Source of the DNA: Thermoplasmata archaeon
GTDB taxonomy: Archaea > Thermoplasmatota > Thermoplasmata > Halarchaeoplasmatales > Halarchaeoplasmataceae
DNA: 35,590 nt
Reading direction: 5' to 3'
NCBI GenBank assembly: GCA_007129655.1
Contig: SKVC01000063.1
Span: 1 to 35,590, forward strand
A model generated the notes under the pieces. The model searched no databases and was not told where the DNA came from. It saw nothing but the letters and a program-made list of their open reading frames with translations. Below are positions 1 through 10,697 of the stretch, one piece after another. Positions within the stretch are counted from its first letter, which is position 1, and each line of letters begins with the position of its first letter. A program made the position numbers and the translations under genes.

Positions 1-2
1 AC

Positions 3-1274
3 TCCTTGACACATCTGGAAAGTGAGATCGAAGAGCTAAAGGATAAACGGCAGGTTGTTTCCGATGAAATAAAAAAGATATCTCCAGAGGAACTTTCGAG
101 AACCCTGAGCAAACTTATGGAGGAAGAAGTCTCTCTGAACAAAAAGATAAACGGATTGACTTCAGATATCACACTGAAAGAGGAAAATAAAAAACGGCTA
201 AAAGATGATATTGTTAACCTTAAAGAAAAACGAAAGGAGCTTAAGGATTCTATAGCAAACTGTCGATCTCAGATAAAGAAAAAGGGGATGAGTATGAAAG
301 ATTATTCGGAGGAATTGAAAGGTTTAGAGAAAAATCTATCCTCCATGGACAGTGAACTACAGGAGCTCAGAGAAAAACGTGATAAGCTATCCGAGGAAAG
401 GATCAATATCAAGGGAGATCTAAAAGGATTAGAGTCCGAATTTGAAGCTAAAAAGATATACATAAGAGGCCAGAAAGATAGCTTAAAGCAAAGACAGGCA
501 AACTTAGAAGAAGTAATAGAAGAGATGGGCGATGATGTAGATCACAGTGGATCGGAATTACCGAGTATGAAAGAATTGAAGAACACTGTTCGAAGATGTG
601 AAGAGAAGATGAATTCTCTTGGTAACGTCAATCTTAGAGCCATAGAAGACCACGGCGAAAAGAAGGAAGAAAAGGATAAACTTCAGGAAGAGTACACCGC
701 CCTGGTTGATAGGCACGATGAACTGAACAAGTTGATCGAGGAACTCGATGATAAGAAGAAGATCGGATTGATGAAAGTTAAAAACGAGATAAATGAGAAT
801 TTCATCGAAGTTTACAAGGATCTTTCCGGAGGCGGGGACGCACACATAGAGCTAGAGAATCCCGATTCACCCTTCGAAGGTGGACTTATAATAAAGGCAA
901 GACCACCGGGAAAAAAGGTACACAGGATACAGGCTCTTTCCGGAGGCGAAAAAGGATTGGTTTCCATGGCATTTATCTTCGCCATACAGAAATACGACCC
1001 ATCCCCGTTCTATCTACTGGACGAAATCGACCAGAATCTTGATGCGGTCAACGCGGAAAAGGTAGCGGGGATGATAAAGGGTAATTCGAAGTCCGCGCAG
1101 TTCATACAGGTATCACTGAGAAAGGTAACACTCAAAAAATCCGACCATATAATCGGTGTAACCATCAACAGTAAAGGTCTATCCGATGTGATAATGATGG
1201 TTGACTTAGGTACTGAAAAGGAAGTCGACCTGCCGGAGTTATCCGGTATGAGTAAATTGGAAACGGAGGCTTAA
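3..1274 (+). CDS. smc: Chromosome segregation protein SMC, C-terminal part (5' truncated by window)
   Basis: Long coiled coil followed by ABC signature LSGGEKGLVSMAFIFAIQ and Walker B/D-loop FYLLDEIDQNLDAVN; frame is open to the window start. Confidence 0.95.
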   Translation, partial: SLTHLESEIEELKDKRQVVSDEIKKISPEELSRTLSKLMEEEVSLNKKINGLTSDITLKEENKKRLKDDIVNLKEKRKELKDSIANCRSQIKKKGMSMKDYSEELKGLEKNLSSMDSELQELREKRDKLSEERINIKGDLKGLESEFEAKKIYIRGQKDSLKQRQANLEEVIEEMGDDVDHSGSELPSMKELKNTVRRCEEKMNSLGNVNLRAIEDHGEKKEEKDKLQEEYTALVDRHDELNKLIEELDDKKKIGLMKVKNEINENFIEVYKDLSGGGDAHIELENPDSPFEGGLIIKARPPGKKVHRIQALSGGEKGLVSMAFIFAIQKYDPSPFYLLDEIDQNLDAVNAEKVAGMIKGNSKSAQFIQVSLRKVTLKKSDHIIGVTINSKGLSDVIMMVDLGTEKEVDLPELSGMSKLETEA

Positions 1275-1277
1275 ATA

Positions 1278-2255
1278 ATGGTTGCAGAGGTACAACAACA
1301 GGCATTCGATACTGAATCAAAAGAAAAGATCGTAGATCATCTCGTGTTCCATAAATCCATAATCGACCATCAGCGTAACGGAGATAGGATAAATGATTAC
1401 ATTCAGATGATCGAAGATGTCGGAGAAAAAGGAACCTACCATATCTCGGAAGACCCGTTCGAATGCGCGATCGCATCTATCTTCAAACTCGTTATCGAAG
1501 AAACCATGGATCCATGGGAGATCGACTTGGTGTCCTTCACAAATATGTATCTGGAAAGAACAAAGTCCAGTGAATCATTTAACTTTATAGTCGCCGGACA
1601 GATAGTGAAGATGGCCTGGTCCATATTGAGGATGCAGTGCGAAAAGGTGCTGGATACCGCAGTTACCAAGGAAGAACAAGAGGAGTGTCTTGAAGACGAC
1701 TTCATCTCCCAGTGGGATATATTCGACTACGATATGTACGAAGAACCGGAAGATATAGATTTTGAAGATAAATTACAGGGCGGTGACCCACCGATAGAAC
1801 GAGTCGTTCGTCGTAAAGACCGTAAGCCCGTAAGTCTTATCAACCTTGTCGACGCCTTCGAAGATGCAAAAAATGAAGCTCTACATAGAGAGAAGATGGA
1901 ACGGCTCAGAGAAGAACGAAGTGAAGAAAGGAAGAAAGCCGAAAAAGAGCGAAAGAAAAATTACGATGCTACGGCGCATAAAGAAGATCTACAACACGAT
2001 ATTTCAGTTATATGGGAACGTATTTGCTGGTACCATCAAAAAAGTTTAGAGTTCGGAATGATACATAACGATAGATTGAACGATCTCATTACGGCATTTA
2101 TATCCATACTATTTCTGCACAGAGATAGTAAGATAAAGGTAACTCAAACAAACTTCCCTTTAGGACAGATCATGCTCGAGAATCTAACACCGGAAAATGA
2201 GAGACCTAAGGTAGAAAAGGATCCGCAGGTACTTGAAAACATTGTAACCATTTAA
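1278..2255 (+). CDS. scpA: Segregation and condensation protein A (ScpA/kleisin)
   Basis: Directly downstream of SMC; N-terminal DPWEIDLVSFTNMYLER motif typical of ScpA and a winged-helix-like C-terminus. Confidence 0.88.
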   Translation: MVAEVQQQAFDTESKEKIVDHLVFHKSIIDHQRNGDRINDYIQMIEDVGEKGTYHISEDPFECAIASIFKLVIEETMDPWEIDLVSFTNMYLERTKSSESFNFIVAGQIVKMAWSILRMQCEKVLDTAVTKEEQEECLEDDFISQWDIFDYDMYEEPEDIDFEDKLQGGDPPIERVVRRKDRKPVSLINLVDAFEDAKNEALHREKMERLREERSEERKKAEKERKKNYDATAHKEDLQHDISVIWERICWYHQKSLEFGMIHNDRLNDLITAFISILFLHRDSKIKVTQTNFPLGQIMLENLTPENERPKVEKDPQVLENIVTI

Positions 2256-4009
2256 GCGTAATAGTATTCTCCGGAGGCCTTTTGCTCACGATCCAATCTT
2301 GAATCAATTTTGTTAACTCGGGGTCTTTTTGTATCCTGATCCCTTCTAAAGGTAATACCCACTTCTTTGAGGAAGCTGTTCATGCCTTCTCGCATCTCGT
2401 AAGGTCCGCATCCCTTACCGCTGATTCCGGGTATACCTGTAAAATTCATGATCATATCCGACACGTAGTCGATGAAGTAAACGTCGTGGTCTACTATCAA
2501 ACCGGCTTTCTGGCTTTTTTCCATGAACCTTCTTATGGCACGGGCGGTCTCCATGCGAGTATTGGAATCCAGGTATGCACTGGGTTCATCGATCAGATAT
2601 AGTTCGGCTTCCCTACCCAAGGCTAAAGCCGTTACCACACGCTGAAGCTCTCCGCCACTGAGATTGGATAGTTCTCTTTCGAAAAGAGGTTCCAGTTCGA
2701 GTGGCTTGACTATCTCGGACTGGAAGAGATTACTCTCGAAGGTGTCGTATATCTGTGTGTGAAATAAGTCCATTACTCGTCCTTTGTATTCTGGTTTAAT
2801 GTACTGAGGTTTATAGCTGACAGATATGTTTGATTCTATCTTTCCTTCCGTAGGTTCTATGACTCCGGCCAGCATCTTAACGAAGGTAGTTTTACCGGTG
2901 GCATTGGGGCCGACTATTCCAACTACTTCTCCCCTGGGTACTATTCCCGGTTCGGTTTCGAGCCTAAAGTTGTCCCATTCCTTGATCAAATTACCGTATT
3001 CTATCAATGGTTCAGTATGCCAATTTTTATTTGGAGCATGCCTTTCGAATTTTATCTCAGTGCTTCTGAAGCGTATGTTCTCTTCGTCCAAAAATCCACT
3101 GAGGAAGCTGTTGATACCCCTGCGTATTCCCTTTGGGTGTGTGACTACGCCGTAGGCACCTACGGAACCATAAAGTAGATGTACGGTATCCGCCAAGATA
3201 TCAAGGACCGCAAGGTCGTGTTCTATCACCATTATCTGGCTTTCCTTGCTTTTTTCTTTCATCACCTTAGCTACGTTCAATCTTTGCTTTATATCTAGAT
3301 AAGAAGAAGGTTCATCATAAAAGTAAACGTCTGCTTCTTTAGTCGAAGCAGCAGCGATGGCAACTCTCTGGAGCTCTCCTCCGGATAAGTTGGTGATGGG
3401 TGCATCCAAAGTGTTTACGATCTCGAGTTTTTCCACCCAATTCATGTAATCGTCACCTACCCGTGATAAGAGGTCTTCCACCTTTCCACGGTAATGAGCA
3501 GGTATCTTATCTACGTACTGTGGTTTTACAGAAGTTGTTAACTGCTCGTCAGCCAGTTTTTCGAAATAATTAACCATAGCTGTTCCGGAATAGTGCTCTA
3601 GTACCGCTTCCCAGGATGGATCTTTTTCGTAGGCTCCGAGATTCGGTATTATCTCTCCGGACATGATACGTATGGCGGTGGTCTTCCCGATACCGTTTGC
3701 TCCCAGTAGCCCTACAACGCTTCCCGATTGTGGGATCGGAAGACGGTATATACGAAAGGAGTTTTCACTGAACTGGTGTACCAGTTCGGTTTCCAGCTCT
3801 TCGGGTAGATTGATTATCTTGATGGCATCGTAAGGACATTTAACTACGCATATGCCACAACCTGCACAGAGAGGTTCGGAGATACGTACTCCTTTGTCGG
3901 TTTTTACTATGGTTTCGTCGCCGGTTCTTACCTTGGGGCAGTACTTTATGCATTCGTAGTTGCATCGGTCGTAACTACATCTATCCTCAAGAACAACTGC
4001 TATTCTCAT
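2252..4009 (-). CDS. ABCE1/Rli1 ribosome-recycling ATPase
   Basis: N-terminal Fe-S cluster region (CSYDRCNYECIKYCP, CAGCGICVVKCPYDAI), two ABC domains with LSGGELQRV twice. Confidence 0.97.
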   Translation of the reverse strand: MRIAVVLEDRCSYDRCNYECIKYCPKVRTGDETIVKTDKGVRISEPLCAGCGICVVKCPYDAIKIINLPEELETELVHQFSENSFRIYRLPIPQSGSVVGLLGANGIGKTTAIRIMSGEIIPNLGAYEKDPSWEAVLEHYSGTAMVNYFEKLADEQLTTSVKPQYVDKIPAHYRGKVEDLLSRVGDDYMNWVEKLEIVNTLDAPITNLSGGELQRVAIAAASTKEADVYFYDEPSSYLDIKQRLNVAKVMKEKSKESQIMVIEHDLAVLDILADTVHLLYGSVGAYGVVTHPKGIRRGINSFLSGFLDEENIRFRSTEIKFERHAPNKNWHTEPLIEYGNLIKEWDNFRLETEPGIVPRGEVVGIVGPNATGKTTFVKMLAGVIEPTEGKIESNISVSYKPQYIKPEYKGRVMDLFHTQIYDTFESNLFQSEIVKPLELEPLFERELSNLSGGELQRVVTALALGREAELYLIDEPSAYLDSNTRMETARAIRRFMEKSQKAGLIVDHDVYFIDYVSDMIMNFTGIPGISGKGCGPYEMREGMNSFLKEVGITFRRDQDTKRPRVNKIDSRLDREQKASGEYYYA

Positions 4010-4099
4010 TTAATGCCCATAATATGTGGTGATATATGAGGTTGGCGGAAGATAGATGACGATAATGTTTAAATACTTTCCACAAAATCAATCCTATAG

Positions 4100-4615
4100 A
4101 TGTTTCTTGTGCCCTTCGAGCTTAGTAGCACTACCGTGGTACCTTTTCTGGTGATGATAATAGGATTATTGATAATCATATTTTATCTGCTGTATCGATA
4201 CGAGGGTTCCGGTAAAAAGCGTAAACATCTTAAGGTTAGGGAAAGTGAAAGACAGCCTGATTTCGAATGCCCTCGCTGCGGTGCACACGTGGATGCTGAA
4301 ACACCGGTTTGTTTAGAATGTGGTGCAGAATTCGAGGATGAGGTATATTCTTGTCCTGTGTGCGGTACCGGTGTCTCTACACACGATGAGAGCTGTTCTG
4401 AGTGTGAAGAAGTATTTGTGGTTACCGAGAGAGATTTCGAATGTCCCACATGCCGTGCTCCGGTGGATAAACACGATAAAGAATGTAAAAAATGCGGGGC
4501 ATCATTCTGGAGTCCAGTAAAGAGATCCTCAGATTACGACCCTAAAAAGGAAGAAAAGAAAAGCAGTAGGATCGATCCGTCACAGATCGAGATAGTCGGG
4601 GACGAAGATAACTAG
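4100..4615 (+). CDS. Membrane-anchored protein with three tandem double-Cys zinc ribbons
   Basis: N-terminal TM segment (VVPFLVMIIGLLIIIFYLLY) then CPRCG..CLECG, CPVCG..CSECE, CPTCR..CKKCG. Confidence 0.85.
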   Translation: MFLVPFELSSTTVVPFLVMIIGLLIIIFYLLYRYEGSGKKRKHLKVRESERQPDFECPRCGAHVDAETPVCLECGAEFEDEVYSCPVCGTGVSTHDESCSECEEVFVVTERDFECPTCRAPVDKHDKECKKCGASFWSPVKRSSDYDPKKEEKKSSRIDPSQIEIVGDEDN

Positions 4616-6522
4616 ATCGAAAATCCATCTCTGGTTCTTGCTGCGAGGCCTTTTTTAAAGTGTAACATCTCCATTGAGTTCATGGTGCTTCTTGCTGTAG
4701 CCACCAGGTTATCGTCTTTATCTACAACCAGAGCTTCATCTCCCGGACGTATATCCTCCCATGCCTGGTTTATAAAACCGGCGAATACGTTCTTTCCTTC
4801 TCGATTATAGGTTGCACTGTCATCTGTTACGCATATCCGTAATACGGGATGTTCCGTTAGTCTATGTGATATCAAGGCCCCTTCAGGTTTTAGTGTGAAC
4901 AAGCCGTCATAATGACGCATAGAGAGTATGTGTTTTCCATCTAAAAGCACGTTTTTGATACTTCCCATACGGTTGGTTTTGAATTCCAGGACTCCATCTG
5001 AAAATATCTGCCCTGCTCCGGAAAAGAATTGGTAATCCGAAATTGTTCGGACCTTCATCTCGTGGAGTTTCATACCGGTGCCCTTGCTCAACGATTCCAG
5101 TGTTTCCTCACCATCCCAAGTGATGATCTCCTCCCGATGCGAACAATGTTGTGATCCATCATAGGTAAAATGCGGAAATAACGATTGGGCGATGGGGTAA
5201 ACTTCATCCATCTCCAAGGGAACTGGTCCGAAGGGTGTGGAAACCAGCAGGTTTACCGGATAGTCCGGAAGCAGCATACTCAATTCTCTGGTAAGATAAC
5301 GGTGATACGGTTTTTTGTCAGGTTTGATATCGAATAAAAGTGTAGGGCCATCAACCGGAGGCTTGTAGGATTCATGTATCCATCGTTGTATCCTTTCCAC
5401 CGTAGGTCTGTGCAGTGTACTTGTACCGGTGTAATAAAGCGCTCCTCTGCGGCTACGTGGTTCGTATCTCTCAAGTATGTTCCAGCCCTTAGATAGTGCT
5501 CGCAGTGATTCATGTATTTGAGGATGAACCCTTGCTCGGACCTCCACCATCTCCCATAGAGATTCTTCCATTATAGCCTGTTTGATCCTGTCTATTTCGT
5601 TATAGCTTATCCAGAGATTGTGTTCCGCGATCTTACGAACCCTTTCTTCACTTTCACGGAGCTCTTTGGCTGTATGAGACTGGCAGACGGGACATAGGCA
5701 TCCCAGATGTTCGATATTTGCGATGTTACGTGTGCCCTCGGGGTACATCATATCGCCACGACGGGCGTACTTAGCATAGGAGCTAGAGTCGAACAGATCG
5801 CAGCCCAGTAGTACCGCGATAGGATACACCATGGGATGTCCGGCACCGAAGAGGTGTACTGGGCCTGCCGGACCGAGACCGCGTTTGGATGCTAAGATGA
5901 TCTCGATCAAGTCTTTGTAACGGTAGTTCTCCAGTAAAGGTACAACGCCGCCGATGGGGTAAAAGGTTCCGTTTAATTTAGAGAGTCGAGCGGCACAATC
6001 CTCTCTGATATCCGGGAATACGCCGCCCTGGATCGGAAGGGCTATGTGACTATCGGTTTCAGAGTATTTACTCAATGCTTGTCGGGCACGTTCAACAGTG
6101 GTACCTACTTTTCTTTCAACTAATTCCCTGCCATCAGTGGGTTCTGTGAACATATCCAGTATTGTGCAGATATCGGAACCGATGCTCATCTGAAAGTCGA
6201 TGATGGTTTCCGGTTCTATATCTATATCTCCGTAAACGTGGGCCTGGAATGTACCGGAGTCCGTCATTATCGTTCCGGGAAAATCAAGTAGCTCGTGTAA
6301 TCCGTCTTGAAGAGCACGCTCTTTTAAATCGGGGCTCTTGAAGATGATATATGAATTGGTGATCAATATCTGTGAGCCGAATTTTTTCTTCAATTCTCTT
6401 GGAGAAATGAATTTTACATTGGGATTGATAACAGGCATTATGTTAGGAGTTTCTACGATACCGTGTGGTGTGGTGAACTCTCCTATTCGAGACATCCCAT
6501 CCCGATGTTTGAGCTCGAACAT
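4612..6522 (-). CDS. tgtA: Archaeosine tRNA-guanine transglycosylase TgtA with C-terminal PUA domain
   Basis: TGT core (IMTDSGTFQAHVYGDIDI, IGGVVPLLENYRYKDLI, CLCPVC zinc site) and PUA-like tail PGDEALVVDKDDNLVATARS. Confidence 0.94.
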   Translation of the reverse strand: MFELKHRDGMSRIGEFTTPHGIVETPNIMPVINPNVKFISPRELKKKFGSQILITNSYIIFKSPDLKERALQDGLHELLDFPGTIMTDSGTFQAHVYGDIDIEPETIIDFQMSIGSDICTILDMFTEPTDGRELVERKVGTTVERARQALSKYSETDSHIALPIQGGVFPDIREDCAARLSKLNGTFYPIGGVVPLLENYRYKDLIEIILASKRGLGPAGPVHLFGAGHPMVYPIAVLLGCDLFDSSSYAKYARRGDMMYPEGTRNIANIEHLGCLCPVCQSHTAKELRESEERVRKIAEHNLWISYNEIDRIKQAIMEESLWEMVEVRARVHPQIHESLRALSKGWNILERYEPRSRRGALYYTGTSTLHRPTVERIQRWIHESYKPPVDGPTLLFDIKPDKKPYHRYLTRELSMLLPDYPVNLLVSTPFGPVPLEMDEVYPIAQSLFPHFTYDGSQHCSHREEIITWDGEETLESLSKGTGMKLHEMKVRTISDYQFFSGAGQIFSDGVLEFKTNRMGSIKNVLLDGKHILSMRHYDGLFTLKPEGALISHRLTEHPVLRICVTDDSATYNREGKNVFAGFINQAWEDIRPGDEALVVDKDDNLVATARSTMNSMEMLHFKKGLAARTRDGFSI

Positions 6523-6529
6523 GTGCCGA

Positions 6530-7684
6530 CTACTCCTCCCATAGAGGAGACATCATCCTGAGATTATTAACGATCTCAGGGATAATTTCAAGGGTTTTAT
6601 CTATCTCTTCAACGGTATTGAACTTACACAGGGTTAATCGGACCGAGCTATGGGCTTCAACTTCACCGCAACCGGTAGCCATCAGCGTCCTGGACGGTTT
6701 AAGCTCTGTAGAAGAGCAAGCCGAACCGGTTGATGCGGCTATTCCTTTTCCATCCAGATGTAAAACAAAGGATTCGCCTTCCACGGCATCGAAGGAAAAA
6801 TTAGCATTGTTCGGCAATCTCTTGGTCGGATGGCCGTTGAGTTTTACTTTGTCGATGTTTTCAGTTATATTGGATATCAACCTATCTCTCAATCCCTTCA
6901 TATGGGATATATCGCCGGCCATCTCCGTTCGTAGGAGTTCACATGCTTTACCTAAGCCGATTATACCCGGTACGTTCTCCGTACCGGAGCGGATACCTCT
7001 TTCATGTCCTCCTCCGTGTAATATCGGCGCTAGTTTTACGTCATTAGAAACGTAGAGCGCGCCCACTCCTTTAGGGGCATGGATTTTGTGGCCGGAGAGT
7101 GAAAGCATATCGATACCGATTTTATGTACGTCTATGTCCATCTTGCCGACCGCCTGTACCGCATCGGTATGGAATAAAACATCATGATCGTGAGCTATGG
7201 CAGCGAGCTCTTTCACCGGCTCTATCGTTCCGATCTCGTTGCTAGCATATATGACAGAAGCGAGAACTGTGTCTTCTTTTATTTCGTTCTCAAAATCAGT
7301 TGGATCCACCATGCCGAATTCGTCCACCGGTAGATAGGTGACTTCGTACCCATGTTTTTCTAGATATTTGCAGGTATTATATATTGCCGGATGTTCTATC
7401 GTTGTTGTTATAATATGTTTGCCTTCATTCTTTTCTAAAATACCCTTGATGGCCAGATTATCCGATTCCGTGCCTCCGGAAGTGAATATTATCTCGTCTT
7501 CTTTGGCTCCAATTAAAGCGGCGATCTTAACTCTGGCCTCATCTACCGCATGTGCACTGTCACGTCCCATCTTGTGAAGACTCGACGGATTTCCATAGCA
7601 TTCCGAAAGAAAATCTTCGACGACTTTTTTCACACGTGGGTCGACCTTGGTGGTCGCTGCATTATCTAGATATATGTATTCCAT
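6530..7684 (-). CDS. Cysteine desulfurase (IscS/NifS family)
   Basis: YLDNAATTKVDP start, PLP-lysine motif SLSGHKIHAPKGVGALY, catalytic Cys loop STGSACSST. Confidence 0.95.
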   Translation of the reverse strand: MEYIYLDNAATTKVDPRVKKVVEDFLSECYGNPSSLHKMGRDSAHAVDEARVKIAALIGAKEDEIIFTSGGTESDNLAIKGILEKNEGKHIITTTIEHPAIYNTCKYLEKHGYEVTYLPVDEFGMVDPTDFENEIKEDTVLASVIYASNEIGTIEPVKELAAIAHDHDVLFHTDAVQAVGKMDIDVHKIGIDMLSLSGHKIHAPKGVGALYVSNDVKLAPILHGGGHERGIRSGTENVPGIIGLGKACELLRTEMAGDISHMKGLRDRLISNITENIDKVKLNGHPTKRLPNNANFSFDAVEGESFVLHLDGKGIAASTGSACSSTELKPSRTLMATGCGEVEAHSSVRLTLCKFNTVEEIDKTLEIIPEIVNNLRMMSPLWEE

Positions 7685-7791
7685 GAGACTATCTCCGGTT
7701 CAACTATATAAAAAGAATCAGGTAAAAAGTTTCTGGTAGATATAAACATTATATACCACCCCTCGCATAGAGAATAAAAAGGGGCTGTTCC

Positions 7792-8199
7792 ATGAGACGA
7801 TACGAACTGGTAAAGATAAAGGAAACCGGTATCCTTGAGATACCCGATGACTTCGCCTATGACATAGGCCTTGTTGAAGGATCATACTTCCTGGTAGAGA
7901 TAAATCCGGATATAAAGGAGGCGAATATAGAGAGAGTGGCACTCCCGGGAAAGGATCTTTACGAACTGGAGATAACGGCAGAAGATAAACCGGGAGTTCT
8001 TTCAAAGATAAACGGTATCTTAGGAAAGCACAGAGTGAACATTGCATTCAGCGAGGGAGAAGAGATCAAAGGCACCGGCGTTGCCGCTATAGTAACCATT
8101 ATCGATGTTAGCAAGATGGAAGGTGATATTGAATCTCTGGAATCTGCAATAACAAAGATCAAAGAAGTTAGAGAAGTATACTTAAAAAGTATAAAGTAA
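7792..8199 (+). CDS. ACT-domain regulatory protein
   Basis: C-terminal ACT signature LYELEITAEDKPGVLSKINGILGKHRVNI; short N-terminal AbrB-like beta segment. Confidence 0.75.
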   Translation: MRRYELVKIKETGILEIPDDFAYDIGLVEGSYFLVEINPDIKEANIERVALPGKDLYELEITAEDKPGVLSKINGILGKHRVNIAFSEGEEIKGTGVAAIVTIIDVSKMEGDIESLESAITKIKEVREVYLKSIK

Positions 8200-9714
8200 A
8201 AAAACAACTAAGAATCCAAAATACACCATGAAATAAAAGTTATTGGTAGTTGGAAGGTCTTTAAAGCGTTCTCCGAGTTTTTCGATCCCGGTATATTCCA
8301 GCATATTCATCGATAAGAACAAAAAGAACAATGCTCCAGCGGCTCCCAGAAGTAATATATCGACTAAAACTAAAGTGGGATAAAGATAGATACCCAATGC
8401 TATGGAAAGGGCTGCAGGTATAGCGGATATGAATGAACGAGGAGTAACCCGTGTATCAAGTTGTTTATCGTATCCACCATGCCATAACAAATAGTTCATC
8501 TTAAACATTATCAATAGGGCTAAAACGAAGGCGGATTGAAAGAGGAATGCTTCCATTCTACTCAGGCCTATTAGAAGCTCGTTTTTAGCATAAGCGTTCA
8601 AAGACGGAGACATACTACCCAAGGCAAAAGAAAGCATGATCACAGATATGAATATCAGCATATGATGTCGATAAGTTAGATCTCTTATGTTCCTGGTTTT
8701 CTGTTGGTCGGAGATGGTTCCGGTGGTCAAAAATAAACCAACGGTAACTATAGCGTGTGCGAAAACGTAGTATGTCACTCCCATGAAATTCTCCGTCGCT
8801 ATCCCAACCAGTACTATTCCCATGAGTCCGATAGAAGCATAGGCAAGTAGACGCCATACGTCGTTTTGGAACATGGCCATGATAAAACCGAAAAATATGC
8901 TTGCAAAGGCGACTATCATCAGTAATTGGGATAGATGATTCATGGGTAAATAGATGGTGAATAATAGCATGGCATATATCGGTGCCCTCCTCGTCATACC
9001 GGCGAGAAGGGCGCATATGGGAGTATCTGATTCCGAATATACGTCCGGTAACCAGAAATGTAGAGGGAATATACCTGTTTTCAATATCATCGCGGTGAAG
9101 GCCAGGGCGATAGCTATGTCGATCTCACGAGAGCGGGTGATGTTTTCCCGTATCAATTCAAAATTCAGAGAGCCGGTGTTCGCGTAGATTATACCTATTG
9201 ATAGTAGAAATAGATAAGAAGCTATTATCGAGAATATCAAGTATCTGAAAGCTGCTTTCTGGGCCCTTTCACCGCCGGAAAAAGCAACTAAAGCAAAGGC
9301 CGATGCGGAAGCGAGCTCCATCAGAACGAATATATTGAAAAGGTCTTTGCTCAGGAAAACTCCCATCATACCGGCATGCATGATCAGTATCAAACCAAAG
9401 AATTTGTTTTTTCTAGGTTCATCTTGGTAATAAAAGAGAGAATAGAAACCGACTATTCCGAAAACTATGAGCTCTGCTACTAAGAAATATCTGCTATAGT
9501 TGTCCAATCCGATAGCTATGCCGGAGATAGGCTGCCATCCCCCTACGACCATATCTATATCTACGGGTGTACTGTGAAAGATGAATATAAGAGCCGGAGA
9601 AAGTATACCTGCCATGAAGAGTATGTTGGTCAAATGTTTGTGATCGTTTATGAGGCTTGTTAACAATAAAACCATAGCGAAGAATAGTGCCAGTACAACC
9701 ATCATAACTAACAT
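8182..9714 (-). CDS. mnhD: Mrp-type antiporter subunit D (MbhH/MnhD-like, proton-conducting membrane transporter)
   Basis: 14-TM NuoN/MrpD-like protein; LMELASASAFALVAFSGG, AILKTGIFPLHFWLPDVYSESDTPICALLAGM. Confidence 0.93.
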   Translation of the reverse strand: MLVMMVVLALFFAMVLLLTSLINDHKHLTNILFMAGILSPALIFIFHSTPVDIDMVVGGWQPISGIAIGLDNYSRYFLVAELIVFGIVGFYSLFYYQDEPRKNKFFGLILIMHAGMMGVFLSKDLFNIFVLMELASASAFALVAFSGGERAQKAAFRYLIFSIIASYLFLLSIGIIYANTGSLNFELIRENITRSREIDIAIALAFTAMILKTGIFPLHFWLPDVYSESDTPICALLAGMTRRAPIYAMLLFTIYLPMNHLSQLLMIVAFASIFFGFIMAMFQNDVWRLLAYASIGLMGIVLVGIATENFMGVTYYVFAHAIVTVGLFLTTGTISDQQKTRNIRDLTYRHHMLIFISVIMLSFALGSMSPSLNAYAKNELLIGLSRMEAFLFQSAFVLALLIMFKMNYLLWHGGYDKQLDTRVTPRSFISAIPAALSIALGIYLYPTLVLVDILLLGAAGALFFLFLSMNMLEYTGIEKLGERFKDLPTTNNFYFMVYFGFLVVFLLYTF

Positions 9715-10022
9715 TCAACCATTGCCTCCAGCTGCTTCTCTCGTTTCATCTTGATGATCATGGCCAAACCAAGAGAAGTGATCGCTACATCTACTACTAA
9801 AGTGGTTATCATAAGTGCCGCCGGTAGAGGGTCAACCGCGGTTTCTACAGGATATATCGGGTATCCGCCTCCTTCTACATAACCGATACCAACGAAGAAT
9901 AGGACAAGACCGACGGAAAGTATGTTGACTGAAATAAGCTGTTTGATGAGATTCTTCTTCACCATAAGGCCGTACATGCCTATGAGCATTATCAGTATCC
10001 CTACATTGGTAGCGTTCAGCAT
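9708..10022 (-). CDS. mnhC: Mrp antiporter subunit C (MbhG/NuoK-like)
   Basis: NuoK-like 3 TM protein; DPLPAALMITTLVVDVAITSLGLAM motif. Confidence 0.93.
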   Translation of the reverse strand: MLNATNVGILIMLIGMYGLMVKKNLIKQLISVNILSVGLVLFFVGIGYVEGGGYPIYPVETAVDPLPAALMITTLVVDVAITSLGLAMIIKMKREKQLEAMVEC

Positions 10023-10023
10023 T

Positions 10024-10437
10024 TCAAAACCACCTCAATAATGCGTAGTAAATAACCATGAAACCGGCTCCGACCTTAAGACCGACAAAGATGTTGAATA
10101 AGGGGATCATACCTCCGCTTATTGGAAGGCCGAAGGTTCCCCTGTGTAAAAAATTGTAGAACATGGCTCCGAAAACAAGTCCGATGGATACCATGATAAG
10201 TATGCTTATGGCCATAATGTTTTCGATCATTTTGAACCAGGTCTCGTTTACCTTCTCTTCCAGATTTTTTGAGCCATGGGCTGTCATGAGTAAGATGATG
10301 CTCACTGCGAGAATAACTCCAGCCTGGAAGCCTCCACCGGGAGTTAGGTGTCCGTAGAGCATTATGTAAATTGAATAAGTTACTAGAAAGGGGCTAACCA
10401 TCTTGGTGGTGGTCCTGACGATGTTGCTCATCATCAT
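10024..10437 (-). CDS. mnhB: Mrp antiporter subunit B (MbhF-like)
   Basis: LYGHLTPGGGFQAGVILAVSIILL motif of MnhB. Confidence 0.93.
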   Translation of the reverse strand: MMMSNIVRTTTKMVSPFLVTYSIYIMLYGHLTPGGGFQAGVILAVSIILLMTAHGSKNLEEKVNETWFKMIENIMAISILIMVSIGLVFGAMFYNFLHRGTFGLPISGGMIPLFNIFVGLKVGAGFMVIYYALLRWF

Positions 10438-10697
10438 TTGCTCTCATCCTCCAAGAGTAGATATGAGCCCAAAACACCGGTAAAGAATATCATCGCTTCG
10501 ATAACACTGTCGTAGAGTCTCCAATCGGCCAGAACACCCATGACAAGGTTTGATACTCCTACTTCTTCCCAATTTTCTACGTAATGTTCGTAGCTGACCA
10601 TGTCGTCAGAACGAGAATACTCCATGGGAAGTAGTACGTAAGCGAGAGATAGCACTAGTAATAATGCCACCAGCCTTTTCAGATTATCCGCGGTCAT
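10434..10697 (-). CDS. MbhE-like subunit (MrpA C-terminal / MrpB N-terminal type)
   Basis: SNLVMGVLADWRLYDSVIEAMIFFTGVLG matches the D(W/Y)R-YD-E motif of this family; position between MbhD- and MbhF-like genes. Confidence 0.82.
   Translation of the reverse strand: MTADNLKRLVALLLVLSLAYVLLPMEYSRSDDMVSYEHYVENWEEVGVSNLVMGVLADWRLYDSVIEAMIFFTGVLGSYLLLEDESK

Noticed and set aside
558-2049. Minus- and alternate-frame ORFs inside smc/scpA
   Set aside because: Shadow ORFs overlapping well-supported CDSs
2252-2255. Stop codons shared in palindromic TTAA between scpA and ABCE1 (and CTAG at 4612-4615)
   Set aside because: Neat but expected in a compact genome with convergent genes; not evidence of function
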